A stretch of DNA of 64,000 bases. Origin: Amoebidium appalachense (lineage: Eukaryota > Ichthyosporea). Position numbers and translations under genes: made by a program. Numbering within the stretch: position 1 is the stretch's first letter; every line of letters starts with the position of its first letter. Where the stretch lies: contig CAVNZM010000010.1 of NCBI GenBank assembly GCA_963693365.1, positions 5,952,001-6,016,000 on the forward strand, written 5' to 3'. This document shows, in pieces, positions 1 to 12,247 of the stretch. Under the pieces are notes generated by a model that was given only the letters and a program-made list of their open reading frames with translations, searched no databases and had not been told where the DNA came from.

Positions 1-75
1 GGGGGGGGGGGATAAGGGGGGGGGGGGGAGGAGGAGGGGGGGGGGGTTAAATTCTACCTGTATTGACCGGTGGCC

Positions 76-156
76 ATGCCCAGGCACTACAATCCGGGGC
101 GTTTGCTCCTTCTCTTTGCTCAGGGCGAACCACTTCCTGTTTTCATCTACCATGAG
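76..156 (+). CDS. Possible exon of an unrecognised plus-strand gene
   Basis: An open stretch ends in frame at a good donor (GAG, then GTGAGC at 157). It reads MPRHYNPGRLLLL followed by FAQGEPLPVFIYHE. It could begin at the ATG at 76 or, as an internal exon, after the AG at 82-83. An in-frame stop lies at 64-66. The donor leaves phase 0, which matches the phase of the candidate exon at 1348, so the two could belong to one gene. I do not recognise the protein. No other evidence supports it. Confidence 0.3.
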
Positions 157-382
157 GTGAGCAATTGCTGCCCCCCTCCCCCCTCCCCCCCCCCTTCCCC
201 TCCCCCTCTCCCCCCCTTATCCTCTCTCCTCCTTGCTTTCCTGGAACCCTCCCTCCCCCCCCACCCCCCTTTCGAAGAACTCCACGTATTTCCCTTCGGA
301 CCTGTTGCCTCCCCTCTGGCACCACCCACACTATCCACCCTCCATTTGTTTGCTATGACAAGAGCAAGTCTACAGTGTGTAC

Positions 383-597
383 ATTGACTTGTGGCACCAA
401 CCGCAGCAAGGCAGGCCTTTGCGCAACCATTAGATAAGATTGCAAATGTATGACTGGTCGGGGTTAGGAATTTTCTTGACCAAAGTATGACGTACAAACC
501 CAGATTTAGTTCAACCAATCAATCAACGGTAATCTTATGTACACCTTGTGCCGCGTGCGAAGGCCTGCCTTGCTCCGATTGGTGCCACAGGTCAATG
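383..597. repeat. Foldback (inverted-repeat) element
   Basis: The arm at 383-425 and the reverse complement of 555-597 match at about 38 of 43 positions; both contain GTGGCACCAA and AGCAAGGCAGGCCTT. A weaker paired patch follows at 433-459 and 512-538. The centre lies near 485. The imperfect arms with a unique centre resemble an old foldback or MITE. No clear target-site duplication is visible. If the flanking exons are real, the element lies in their intron. Confidence 0.6.
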
Positions 598-1046
598 CAA
601 CGCTTATAGTATCAGCCAGGCTAAGGTCACATATCCCTACTGTTAATTTCTTTCCGGGATGTCTTCAATGTGGGGCTGCATGCACACTACCAAACCTGCA
701 CCCACACTTCATTCCTACCACCCACTACCCCCACCTTGCTTGCATAAGCAACCCTACTCGTCTTTGATCAAGACGGGTTGACCCTCCCAAGTTCAGTTGA
801 TGCTGCTGTCTGAGTTGGAGAGTCGTATATACGCGGGCTAAGGGGTCGAAACTCAGACGCAATTGATGACTTGGGCCCTCCCTGAGGATGGGCTCTGCTT
901 ATGACGCATACTGTGCGCATGGCTGATGTTGCATACTTGAATGTTTGCCTTGGCATGTGTCCTTCGTGTATGCGTACTTCGTACCGTGTTCCGCATTCAA
1001 CCCCCCCCCCCCCCCCCCTCTCCCCCCCGTCCCCCAAAAAGCACAC

Positions 1047-1077
<31 letters not shown>

Positions 1078-1129
1078 TCCACACACGCACGCGCACACAC
1101 CCCCACCCACCCACACACACACAAAAACA

Positions 1130-1331
<202 letters not shown>

Positions 1332-1347
1332 ACATGCCCCCTCACAG

Positions 1348-1425
1348 GAGGTTCCATGGAGGGAGTTTGAATCAACTGAGGCTTATGTTAAAGCTGTTCT
1401 CGGGCCAGTTCCTTCATCCCAATGA
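1348..1425 (+). CDS. Possible terminal exon of an unrecognised plus-strand gene
   Basis: After CCCCCTCACAG and a CTGAC branch-like motif, 25 codons read EVPWREFESTEAYVKA then VLGPVPSSQ and end at TGA (1423-1425). The amino-acid mix looks like protein, unlike the flanking repeat translations. Phase 0 at its start fits the candidate exon ending at 156. The family is unknown. It could be chance. Confidence 0.35.
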   Translation, partial: EVPWREFESTEAYVKAVLGPVPSSQ

Positions 1426-1494
1426 AGACAAATTGAAAAAGGGATGTAACCACTTATTCTGCATCCGAGTGGGCCTCCCAAGCTGCTTCATGCA

Positions 1495-1525
<31 letters not shown>

Positions 1526-1609
1526 TTCGCACACGTGTTGTTGTGTGCAAGCACACACACGCACGCGCGCCTCACACACACAGACGCGCACGCGCACACA
1601 CACATACAG

Positions 1610-1657
<48 letters not shown>

Positions 1658-4578
1658 GCGGATGCTCACACGCGCACATCGTGGTCATTCGGAAGCACAG
1701 ACGTGAGGCAAGGAACAATTGACTAATTTGACGAAAGTGAATGGCCGAATCAAGAAATGCATTGAAAAATGCCCTGGCCATCGATTTAGGCTCGTGCCTC
1801 CATATACACGACCTATGTCGGTTTGTTTATATGCATCATATTGCACACGCACACATGATAACTGTGATAGTGTAGTTGTGCAGTAGTAAAAAAGATGTGA
1901 ACAGATGAGCCAAAACGGCCACGCATGCAATCATCATATTCCTAGCCACGCGCACACACAGGTGATGAGCAAGAGGTCGCGTGGGTTTCCGATTTTCTTT
2001 CTTTTCTTTTTTTTTTTAGACATACGGTGCAAAGTCCATTTCACTGGATATATTGAATGATAACCTGTATTTCTGTTATGCACACGAATGAATGATGTCT
2101 TTTCACAATGTGTAAGTGTGCTATCCATTTTAACAGTTCCCTTCAATAAGGTCCGGGTACGGCCAATGATTTTTCTGGTCGTCTGTAGTGAATGAACACG
2201 GGAAACCGAGCTATAAGCTTGCCATGTCTGTCCGGCAACTAATATTAATAGAGCTCAAAGTGCGGTTAATCATTATAAACAACATACTCACACTTACTGT
2301 GTGCTGTATTCTGCCTTAAGGGTGTGTGTAATTTTGGGTTTGTGTACATACTTGCGCCGTTTCGCATCGCCACTCGCCAGGCAGGCCACTCTCCAGAAAC
2401 CGCATCCGGCAAATGTGCACCTTTCTTCTAGCCAAAGGTCTGGGCCAGTAATTACGTAAGCTCTATTCTACGCTGGTTGGATAGGATGCTCCCTCCCAAG
2501 CTCTGAAGCTTGTAGGTAATAATTGTGGTATGTATTGGAATGTTCTCGATCGCAGGACCAACATGGGAGGCTCCTCAGTTGTGCAAAGTGGGTGATCGTG
2601 TACTGTAGTGTGTGCGCATGCGCCTGGCCACGGGGTAGTAATGAGTGCAATACAGGCCTGTACGTTATGTACTACCTACGTATGCACTTCGTAGGCACCA
2701 CAGAACATAGTTGTAGTATCACACCGTGTGTGGATATGCATTGCAAACGTCAGCCTGAGCATGGGTTCAGTTGTGTACCTTATGTACTCTATGAATGTGT
2801 ATCTGATTCATGTCACAGTGTCAACATGTAAGACTTATCCTTCACGCAGATATCCGGGTATTACAGGAGGGTCCACGGTAGTGGGTTGGCACATGATACT
2901 ATAACATATCAGAGTTATTCCTTAATATCCCAGGAATCCATCCACATATATATCGACGCGCTGAATGCCTATCGATATTGGTTTTTCTCGATGGTGCACC
3001 GGATGTGGCAATGGCAAGTGCCTAAATATGGAAAAGGCCATATATGGGCAAAGCAATTATCAATTCGCGCTCAGTGCACTATGTCAATGGCGACTTGAAG
3101 AAAGAAAACGGGAGGGGAGGGCGGGGGCAAGGGGGGGGAAGGGGGAGGGGGGAGATAGGGCCGGGACACTGGGATTGCAAGCTTCTGAATCATCAGGAAT
3201 CGAAAAAACGTTGACTCTCACACGGTAGCCGACACGTGCATGATAATTGTGAAATCGAATGTACATAGGTTAGTGCACGTTCGTGTGTTTGTGTGTGCGT
3301 ATGTGTGCCTACAGCTGTGCGTAGGCCCGTGAATGTGTCAGACTCATTGCAATGTGGGTTTGCCTGCCTCCCTCCCTCTTTCTCCCTCTCTTTGTGTTTG
3401 TGTGTCTGATCCAGGGATTTAATGATGATGGTAGGGAAGACGGCTCCCCGGGGGGGGGGGGGGGGGGGGGGGGGGAGGGGGTTACTGCAACAGTTTCTAT
3501 AATTCTTCTTTCTTGGTTTGCTTGATCGGATATGATCGGGGGGGGGGGGGGGGGCTGCTGCTGCGGATCAAGTCACTGTGATATTGTTTGTTCATTCAAC
3601 TGATCCAGATTCTGAATTAATTGCCCATCTTAAGCTTTAGTGCCCTGCCCCCTCCCCCCCTCCCCCCCCCCCCCCAACCCCCTCCCCCTTCGAGCCCCCC
3701 CCCACACACATACACCACCACCACCACCACACCACTCATCACAAGCTTCCCGTACGTACTGTCTATTATTTGCAAACCAGCCAAATGCATCCCTCCCGAT
3801 TCCGTTGGGGTCCCGGGCCCCTGGCCTTAGCCCACGGCGGAAGAGAAGGAGGGGAGCTTGGGGATGCCCGGTTGTTTGATTTGTCAATGACAACACGGCC
3901 TTGGCACACGACAGCGTGATTGTTGGATATATAATTATTCCACCTTCCAAAAACTAATTTAAGATGTGTACCAGCATGACCAACCTATATTGTGCATACT
4001 GTAACAGAGGCAGAGGACACTCAGCGACAATGTCACATTTCGGCACCTAAGAGGCTCGCACGACTTGACCCCTTACACGTATGGTCAAATGCCCCCCCCC
4101 CCCCCCCTTCCCCCACCCCACCCCACCCCACCCCGTTTCCCTAACTATACACATTGCCGTATGTGTCCCCGAACACCCACACGACGACGACGTGCCATTG
4201 AATGGGCCACACGGCTACAATATACACAATTAGAAGGCGTTTATTTGTCCAACGGGATATGTAGACACGGGGCCAAGAGAAGGTACTATGTACGAGGCCC
4301 GGGGGGGATTAGTGAAGGCCTGGCACGCACCGGTAGGCCCGGGGGGGAGGGGACTCGGGCCCGGGGGGAGGGGGGGGGGGGGAGGGGAGTGGGGAAGGGC
4401 CGGGGGGGGAGGGGGGGGGGGGGGGGGGGAGGGGATAAAGACTAAAAAACAATGGAGGAGGACAGCGAAGTCTGGCCGAGACTCTGAGGCAGTGGGAGCT
4501 CGAGGAGGGGAACCTGGGGGGCAAAAGAGGGAGAGCTCAAGCCAGTGGACACCGGTACCAGCTGCCAGTGGGGGCTAA

Positions 4579-4612
<34 letters not shown>

Positions 4613-5657
4613 GTTCACCGTGGCCGACATCTGCAACAGCTGTATGTTCCCGAGCACAATCATTGGTTTGTCTGGACTTGCCATATAACGTGCACCAGCA
4701 AGAAATTGCGACAATCTAAAATGTTAACGAGCATTGCATGGCCATTTGGTGTCCTTCATTGTATACTGTAATCACACATGTGTCGGCATGTCATCGGACA
4801 TCAAGCCTGAACTTGCCGACACGGGCCTTATTTTGGTCTTATCTAAGTGCCATATAGAGCTGCGCCATCCTGTAGCTGACAGTGTTCATGTATGTTTGTA
4901 TGTTTGAGTGTATGCGCGTGAAGTGAAAAATGCCTCAGAGGCATGTGAATTGGAGGACGTGTGTGATTAGTATGCAAAGCCTCGTGAATTGGCGGGTGGC
5001 AAATGATCTGATGACAAGAGAGACCTTTTTTTTCTAGTTGACCATACATTATACATTTGAGTGTGCCACCACCAGGGGGCACGCTGTTGTTTCAGTACCG
5101 AACCTTTTTCTTTTTGGACTTTCCAACAGGTTTATAAATTCAGGGGGCTCTAGTTACTTAGATATGCCAATTTTCCACCACTCACCGAGCTCAACGCGAG
5201 CTGAGAGCAAAAAGTGTACATGGCAAACAATACTTGCTTAGTATCCAGCTACATTCTCTGAGGACACTATTCTGGCCATAAAGATCCTATCTGACCTATT
5301 TGTTATGTTCTAACCCTGAGTAGGCTACATGTAAAACATATGGTTCTCTTAGCCACCAGCACCTGGCAGCTAGATATACATTTAGGCATGAAAAATACAA
5401 CCACCAGGGAAAAGATTGCAGCATTTTTGTATCGTTTTTCTTGTGCGAAAATCGACGGTGAAACATTTAAAGAGGAAGGCAATGTCCGAGGCACAACCAT
5501 ACATGTTGTTCGTCAATCCCCACCAAGGCTCTAAAAACGAGGCGATGTCTAAAACTAATATAGAAACTCGTTCCCGAAAACTTGCTCAGATGAGCTCCAC
5601 ACCTACTTACATGTGCTAATTCATATCGCGTAACTGCAGGAACAACACAAGAGGACT
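1426..5657. other. Region without a recognised gene
   Basis: Both strands were read. Frames here are short or translate simple sequence: a C-run at 1497-1525, CA/GT tracts at 1550-1656, and G-runs at 3450-3475, 3539-3554, 4366-4430 and 4579-4611. Between them lies ordinary mixed DNA. A basic frame near 4440-4575 and a Pro/Arg frame near 3780-3900 have no family resemblance or convincing splice sites. Small exons cannot be excluded. Confidence 0.6.
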
Positions 5658-7316
5658 TTACAGCGGCATCATCATTGCCATAGTGCTCGCAGGCTTGCGA
5701 GACTTGACGATAATAGTAGCGGGCTTGCTGGTGTCTGGGAGTGTCTTCCGCCTCTTATCAACCGTCGGCGTGCTAGCCGTCTTGGCCTTTGTCAACGGCG
5801 TGCGCATGAAGGAAAAGTCGCTCCGAATCAACGTGTTCGTGTTACTCTCAGAGGGGACCACGGTGACAAACGTCGCGGGGAACCACCCGACTTTCCCGTT
5901 GCATTCACCCTGCCAGAATCCACGACAATTCTCCGAGTACGTCAGAACGATAATGTCGCCGGCGCTGAATGAAAGCTCATCAAACAAGCGGGCGTCAAAC
6001 GCACGTATGGCACGGAGAAGGGTGCCGGCCGGGTGTGCTGGAACGTCGCTCTTGCTTGAGATATTTATTGATTTTCCCTCCACATGTGCAGTGAGTTTTG
6101 TCGACGCCTGCCGCAGGCGCTGAGTCACTAGGCCGCTGTCTACGACGATAGTGCCGACCGGGAGTGGCTTGGAAATCATCTCGCCTGAGATGACCGCCGG
6201 CCGCGCCACTTCGTGCGAATAAACGACGGGTTTCACGTTTGCAGGCGTAATACGCTCAACATTTGGGGTCTTAGGAACAAAAGGAACGGCGGGATTGGGC
6301 GGTACCCGGGCCACATAACCCTGACTCTCCAGGAATGGATTCCAATACCCTGCCGAATCCAAAGGAGCGGAATTTGGAGTGTGTGGCTCGTCGTAGGCCA
6401 GGAATGGGTTGGAAGGGTGGAAATCGGTAGGAGTGGACATTGTGGTACTGCTGAGACTGCCCGTGCTTGGAACCTCCGCTAGACTGTGTGGCCGCGACAA
6501 ACGGGGTGGGACGGGTGGGGGCTTACGCTGGGGTGGTTGTGCCGGCTCGGGTAGGCGGGAGAGAATATGTTTCCGTTGTGCAGCCGCCTGGCAATGTGCA
6601 CATTGGGGACAGCCCACGCTTGTTGGTGGCGGGGTTGGCGTGGTGTCAGCAACTGCCGGACCGGAACTTACTGTGGCCATGAAAACCACACTGTCCGTAT
6701 TGTCAGTGGGAGGTGCTTTGGGTGCCGGGACAGACTCGACCAGGGTTGCATATGTTGTCCAGAGATCTGCCTCGGCTGCCTCGGGTGCCGAGAGCGTGCG
6801 ACGTAAACCCATGGTGTCGTTGTGCCTTTTAGTCGGCACTACCCGCCGAGCTTTGACAGTAGATGACCACGGTACTGGCAATTGCGCATAAAAGAACTTA
6901 TTCACTGCTCGCCCGCGTCTTGCTACTGGCTCGGTCTGAGGGATCTCTTCAACTGCAGCGTCGCACGGCAACGGGAAAGGGGACTTTGCAAGGTCCATCA
7001 AACTATCGCCCTGTTTGACGCTGTCATCCACCGACAACTCGGAACTGCATGTTGTCTCGTCCGCGATGGAATACCTTGAGGTGGCATCTACAATGGAGAA
7101 ACGCGATGTGACCGGGTGGGCTACTGATGCCTGGGACTCTGTAAAGCTCTTTCCTGCCGAAGAATCTCTCCCTTTGCTGGCGTTGGCTTGGAGGTGTTCG
7201 GGAAGTTGAAGTCGAGCCTCGCCGCCTCCTGCTAAACCACTGTTTGTGTGCCCATGGGCCATGGCATAGCTAAGGCGCTTTATGCGTTTGGCAGCACCTG
7301 CAAGCGTGGGCGCCAT
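5658..7316 (-). CDS. SH3-domain adaptor protein with NPF and proline-rich motifs
   Basis: Single-exon frame of 552 residues. The start is the ATG at 7316-7314, with A at -3 and G at +4; the frame is open further upstream but that extension looks non-coding. A clear SH3 domain spans about 433-486: an ALYDY-like AIRAFDA, an acidic DELSF loop, FWQGECNGKVGWFPATFV with the conserved W and the GWFP motif. The rest is mostly Ser/Pro-rich. Visible motifs are two NPF sites (303-305 and 326-328, the class bound by EH domains), RKPPPVPPR (264-272, fitting both SH3-ligand classes), CPQCAHC (236-242), a duplicated SRFSI/SRYSI (71-84) and RTLSAP (173-178, 14-3-3 mode-I-like if phosphorylated). SH3 plus NPF suggests an endocytic or actin-linked scaffold; this is inference. 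The exact orthologue is not recognised. Confidence 0.85.
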   Translation of the reverse strand: MAPTLAGAAKRIKRLSYAMAHGHTNSGLAGGGEARLQLPEHLQANASKGRDSSAGKSFTESQASVAHPVTSRFSIVDATSRYSIADETTCSSELSVDDSVKQGDSLMDLAKSPFPLPCDAAVEEIPQTEPVARRGRAVNKFFYAQLPVPWSSTVKARRVVPTKRHNDTMGLRRTLSAPEAAEADLWTTYATLVESVPAPKAPPTDNTDSVVFMATVSSGPAVADTTPTPPPTSVGCPQCAHCQAAAQRKHILSRLPEPAQPPQRKPPPVPPRLSRPHSLAEVPSTGSLSSTTMSTPTDFHPSNPFLAYDEPHTPNSAPLDSAGYWNPFLESQGYVARVPPNPAVPFVPKTPNVERITPANVKPVVYSHEVARPAVISGEMISKPLPVGTIVVDSGLVTQRLRQASTKLTAHVEGKSINISSKSDVPAHPAGTLLRAIRAFDARLFDELSFSAGDIIVLTYSENCRGFWQGECNGKVGWFPATFVTVVPSESNTNTLIRSDFSFMRTPLTKAKTASTPTVDKRRKTLPDTSKPATIIVKSRKPASTMAMMMPL

Positions 7317-8530
7317 GCTGCTAATAGGGTGGTGTGTGTTTATAGTAGTAGTAGCATTGATTAAGTCTAAGATCTGTGTGTGGTCTATTATTTCTGCTAA
7401 CGGACGAGAACCGGCACCTTTAAGAAAAACCCTAGGTTTGAAACGTTTGCAGTAGAATCGAAAGATTATACAGTTGTGTTCGTGTGTTATGATAATTGAT
7501 CTTGCAATGGTGGGGAATTGAGTTCCCAGAAGTGGGATCTCTACAAACACGAACTAATGTTAGTAAACAAAGAGGCTGTATAGGCTAGATATCCTCTCAT
7601 GTTGCCGCTTTTGAGCATGGCTGTAGCCAAATGGCTTTATACCTCCCTATATTCCTACCAGTGTGGCAAGAGAGATAGGAAAAAAACAAGAGAGAACTGG
7701 TTGTGTTGTGTACAACTGAACCGTTTTCTTCGATCAGACGGCAGAAAGCGTAGCCTATCAAAACACCGGTGATTTGACTTCCATGATTTGCTTGTGCTAT
7801 GATTCGCCAATTTAACATCTCAAAGAATCCCCCAAACTTCAATCTTTTGCATTAGCGTGGCTGCGGGTGAGGTATACATATGTGTTTCGTAAATTCCATA
7901 AAATTCTCGTTTTGAATTTAGAAGATATAATAACCCAATAAATAGGAACATAATAATTTGAAACTATTTCTGAAAGCTTACTGAAAAGCACATCATGCAC
8001 CTTTAAAAGGTTTTGGGGGATTATCTTGGGACATTTTTTTACCAATGGGAAAACGGTCTTGCACTGTTGTGGTATCGCAATCAAGAGTTCAGTTCCTTGG
8101 AAAGAGTTGTAAGTGGATCGGGAAGAGCAATAAGTGCACCACTTTAAAAAAACCCAAACAAAATATATCATGTTGAAAAAATTACTTTCTTGGTGATTAT
8201 TACAGTTTAGTAATTTGCAAACATCATTGAATGAACACCAACAGTGTGAACTTCCGAAAGGAGCCCCGATTGGTCATTTTAGGTCAGTGTTCCAAGAAAG
8301 AACAAACTTTCCGTCAAGTAAATACGTGATCTGAAACCAATTAAATGAGCCTGAAAATCATTGAGGCGCATGAGTCTGACAGACTATACAAGCGCTGTTC
8401 TGTTTTTAGAACGTCAAAAGTACTTCTTATGGCTAATATAACAGATTTATGGCATGGGCTATGACAAACGCATGGCTCACCAATCGACAAGGTGGTTCAG
8501 GTTACGGTAGCCAATCGGCATTCAAACAGT
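7317..8530. other. 5' flank of the SH3 gene and intergenic DNA
   Basis: Upstream sequence of the SH3 gene followed by AT-rich DNA (7860-8450). No second gene is recognised; frames are short and translate to unremarkable sequence. No TATA element is clearly placed relative to the SH3 start. Confidence 0.5.
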
Positions 8531-8533
8531 TTG

Positions 8534-8571
8534 GCCTCGCGAGGCTCGCGCTCGCGAGTCGCGAATCGCGA
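8534..8571. repeat. TCGCGA-rich palindromic cluster
   Basis: Within about 38 bases the words CTCGCGAG and TCGCGA recur in both orientations, giving several overlapping small palindromes and a local CpG peak in otherwise AT-rich surroundings. It could be a protein-binding site cluster or a hairpin; function unknown. Confidence 0.5.
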
Positions 8572-9102
8572 CATCACATTGATCAGCCGGGTGGGCTGCC
8601 GCCAGCCCGCCACCTCGCCGCATGGTGGGCCCTATGCTGCATGCATGACCTGGTACAGGTATCACTCACCTAAGCGCGTGTCTCTTTTTTTCACACCACA
8701 ATGGCTTTATAGTTTTGTCTCTCTTTTCGTATGTATGGGAAGTTGCATAGGACAGACAAGATCTAGGCTAGCCGTTAACGCTTGCAATGAATTGCAGCAC
8801 AGGCAGAGCGGCGCACGCACGACATTCATTGCCAAGGAAGACGCAGGCACGTTTGTAACTTACTTGAATGGTTGAACCTACCTTTGAAAGGTCAGCGTCA
8901 ACGTTGGGTCACCATGGAGGTATGCGTACTGTAATAGCTGGCTGAATTGATCATGTGATTCATAAGTGAACGTGACTGTCAATTGTTTCCCCCCTACGAA
9001 AAAACAGAAAGTGTTTGGGTTTCGTGTTGAGACGTTGATGCCAGGCCTAAAGTAAAATTGTGCTGCCAGCACAGACGTCTGGGACCCCCTTGCCCCGTGC
9101 CC

Positions 9103-9126
9103 CAGTGCCACACTACGGTGGCACTG
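9103..9126. repeat. Perfect 9-bp hairpin
   Basis: CAGTGCCAC at 9103-9111, a 6-base loop, then GTGGCACTG at 9118-9126. A short perfect inverted repeat with no T-run after it, so it is not a classic terminator. Nothing nearby identifies it. Confidence 0.6.
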
Positions 9127-9779
9127 AGCCCCATCATCCCCTACAGAATCAGCGCACCCGGGCCAAAAAGGGAAGTTGAGGCAGATCCCCCACAGTCGAC
9201 GTCACAGCTGTGGCCCGTTGGCCGTGGCACGGCCGGCTGCAGCTGGTCAGTGATGGTGCCACTCTGCAGCACCTACAACATGTAGTACTGGTGATTACAT
9301 ATTCAGTGAAGTGATTATTAGGGCAGGGACGTGGCAGACATGGGTGGCCGGTGTTGCCCACATTATACATGTACATATCTACTAGTACTGTACATGCTAT
9401 CAATCTTCGTGGTCCATTTGCTCCTGTGTGCTGCATTCACCAATTCATATATTATATATATGATATGTGAACCGTCACGCGTCAAGCCTTTTGAGCGCGC
9501 TTATCTTTTCTTCACTGTCAGCTGCAGTGTATAATGTTTTTTAGTATTCACTAACTGCCAGAGTTATATGATCACTGACAGCGTGCACACTGCAGTGACT
9601 GCACACACTGCGTGCACCTGTACAGTCGTCAATGAGTCATATGATATCCTTCGAACCTTTTCCACGTGCACACCTTCAAAAGCGAGTAAGCGACGTTGCC
9701 AGAACGGGCCGCCACCAGTCACCGGCTGGTTTACACCAGGCAGTGACTCGCGCGGTGACTCGGAGGCTCTAAGCCCATG

Positions 9780-9970
9780 TAAATCTATCCCAAAAACTAC
9801 CTAAATCTCATATTGCTTTTCTCCCGATCTATCACAAAACCTACCTAAATATCATAGACCATATCCCGGAAAATCTTTTTTTTTCTTTTGACCGGAAAAT
9901 CCCGAAAAATGGACCTAAATATCAAGTTCATCTATCCCCTGTGCCCATATCTATCCCGAGAAATATCATT
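9780..9970. repeat. Cluster of CTAAATATC / CTATCCC words
   Basis: CCTAAATATC-like and ATCTATCCC-like words recur every 20-40 bases. The same vocabulary returns at 10760-10800 and 11860-12055. This looks like an old degenerate repeat family or the remnants of one element split by other DNA. Confidence 0.45.
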
Positions 9971-10858
9971 TTAAACTTCACTTTCACGAGTCGATCTCTT
10001 AGCTGTCACGTCAACTTTTTTTTCCCGATTCTTCACCATGGCAGGTATATAAAGGCTTTCGTTTCTTCATTTTGTGGTGGGAGGGAGTCCCACTCAGGGG
10101 AACGTGACTGCAGCATGTGTGTGGTGTGGCCTGGTGCATTCCTACTGCTGTGAGAGTGTGGGGGCATCTCTCTTTCGTGGAGTTTCTTGCTTGAGAAGTG
10201 GTTTCTTCAACGCCTGGTGGTCCACTGCAACCTATGGTAACTTCTACACGCTGTCTACGCTTCTACACGACCTATTGGCGGTGGGCTGCTGCAACTTCTT
10301 CAGCTACTTCTGCGCTGCGTGAACTAGGCCACCTTATCAGAGAGCTAGATGCAGTTTCTCCGGGTTATCTAGGGGCCGGGCCCGTTGGGATTGTTTTTTA
10401 GCTCAGATTTGGTCTGCATTGCTCTTTTAGAGGCTGACTTGCTTGCTGTGCCTCGGTAGGTTTTGAGGGGGGCCTGTTGGGAAGCAGCAGTAATGATGTC
10501 TTCTTGCGGAGTGTGGTCTGGTCAACATCGATGCATATAACAATGACTAGTTGGAGCAAACTAGTTTCATGCATACACGTACACTTAAGGTTTTGCCCGC
10601 TGGTGTCCTTTGTCACTTGTCGCTTTATTTTTAATTCGTAGCTTTGGCTTTTTCAGTTCTATTGGTGGTTATGTAACCTGTGGCTGCACGTTGCCTTCAT
10701 CAACGAATTAATAAAACCGAGTCAAAAGAAGAAAAAAAAATATCATTTTTCTCTCGCTGAAGTCTAAATATCCGGGCTAATATCCGGTGGACACTAAACT
10801 TAGCCCGGCGGGCCGGTATCCATAATTTTTCGAACTTGACTCAGGCCTAAGTATCACG
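9971..10858. other. Region without a recognised gene
   Basis: Mixed-composition DNA. Several frames of 60-80 codons overlap in different registers and none carries a recognisable motif. An AATAAA-type word followed by A-rich DNA occurs near 10710-10740 but no gene body is evident before it. Confidence 0.5.
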
Positions 10859-10878
10859 TGTGCGTGCGTGTGTGTGTA

Positions 10879-10881
<3 letters not shown>

Positions 10882-10964
<83 letters not shown>
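10882..10964. repeat. (GT)n microsatellite
   Basis: About 83 bases of GT repeat, preceded by GT-rich sequence from 10858. It lies between the CTAAATATC clusters and the GGCGCGGA repeats. Confidence 0.95.
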
Positions 10965-10966
<2 letters not shown>

Positions 10967-11103
10967 CACATGTGGCCGGCCCCGCACCGGAAACAGTCAC
11001 CATTCCACAGGCGGTTGGTGCGTGTGCGGTCGAAGCCACGCCAAGCAGAACAAGGAAGAGCCATGGTTTTGTATTGTCTGTGTGCACTCAACCGTTGACG
11101 GTT

Positions 11104-11202
11104 TCAAAAAAAGGCGCGGAGGGAACCGAAGGAAAAGGCGCGGAGGCTGAAAAGGCGCGGAGGGAAGCGAAGTTTTTCACGGCAAAAAGACTTTGGCGCC
11201 AA
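11104..11202. promoter_or_regulatory. Triplicated AAAGGCGCGGAGG motif with E2F-like palindrome
   Basis: AAAGGCGCGGAGG-type words occur three times between about 11109 and 11163, followed by TTGGCGCCAA (11193-11202), a perfect palindrome containing TTTGGCGC. TTTSSCGC is the known E2F/DP site. The GC-box-like cluster could be a promoter, but no convincing coding exon follows on either strand, so the target gene is unknown. Confidence 0.3.
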
Positions 11203-12247
11203 CAACAGGGAACAAACACAGCAGGCACTCGCAAAGACAACAGGAACGCAAAAAGGCGAGAATACGCGTTCATGATTGGCACGTGATCGTCAAGGGAAAA
11301 GAAGAGGTGGGCAAAAGAGGAATTCAAGGGTTTCATTGGAGGCAGGGTGTGTCACAGCCAATAAACAAGAAAAAAGCATACATGTGGGACCCCCCAAACC
11401 CCCGTCTCTCTAGATTATACTTGATAGAGATCTATGGATAGGAGAGGTATGGTCAAGGGGGGGGGGGGGGGGGGGGGGGGGAATAACTTGAAAGACTTTA
11501 ATAATAATTATTTTTTTGTTTAGAAAATCAAATTCAAAACTCTACAATGAGTAGGTGTGGCAGTGTATGCTGTCATGAAAAGGTCGACTACTCGACGACT
11601 AGTGGGGGTCCCTGATTGAAGGAGCTCGAAATTATTCTGATGCCGTTCTCAATGAAATGAGAGAAATCACTTATTTAACTCTCAATTTACTAGTACTGTG
11701 CAAACCCCCCTTTAAACGCAGGGTCTTTGACAGTTTGTTTGTACGGCTGCCATTGGCCTGTGTTTTCATTGGTCAAGCGTATGATGTGCCACTGCCTAGT
11801 TGCCATATAACTCATTGACACAAAAAACAAAAAACAAAAAAAAAACTGTGATATCCCTGGCCACAAACGTATGATATATCCCTAAACCCACGGGATATCT
11901 AAATCTATCCTGAGCGCTCGACCGGGATATATCCACCCCCTGTGGATAGATTGGAAATCCCGCCCCTCCTTAAATATCATTTGGAACTATCCCAAAACTG
12001 CCTAAATATCCGGATATATCCCATATCACGAGGGCCCCTAAATATCCTGTGGAGATGCGGGATTTTTTTACATAGGCTTCCTCGTTACATAGGACATAAG
12101 AGTCACACAGGCGGTGCGTCAGTCCATGGCACGTGTCATGTTGGCACCATAACGCCATCGGCGCATTACTGCCAAAATTTATATGCACAGCACTACCAAG
12201 GGAATGATGGCAATCAGCGACACGTTTGTTTGTCCCTCCCATGTGTT
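11203..12247. other. Region without a recognised gene
   Basis: Contains a G-run (11458-11481), an A-rich patch (11820-11845) and the second CTAAATATC/TATCCC cluster (11860-12055). No frame resembles a known protein. Confidence 0.5.

Noticed and set aside
4440-4575. Basic frame TKKQWRRTAKSGRDSEAVG
   Set aside because: Short, bordered by G-runs, no splice sites that join it to anything recognisable.
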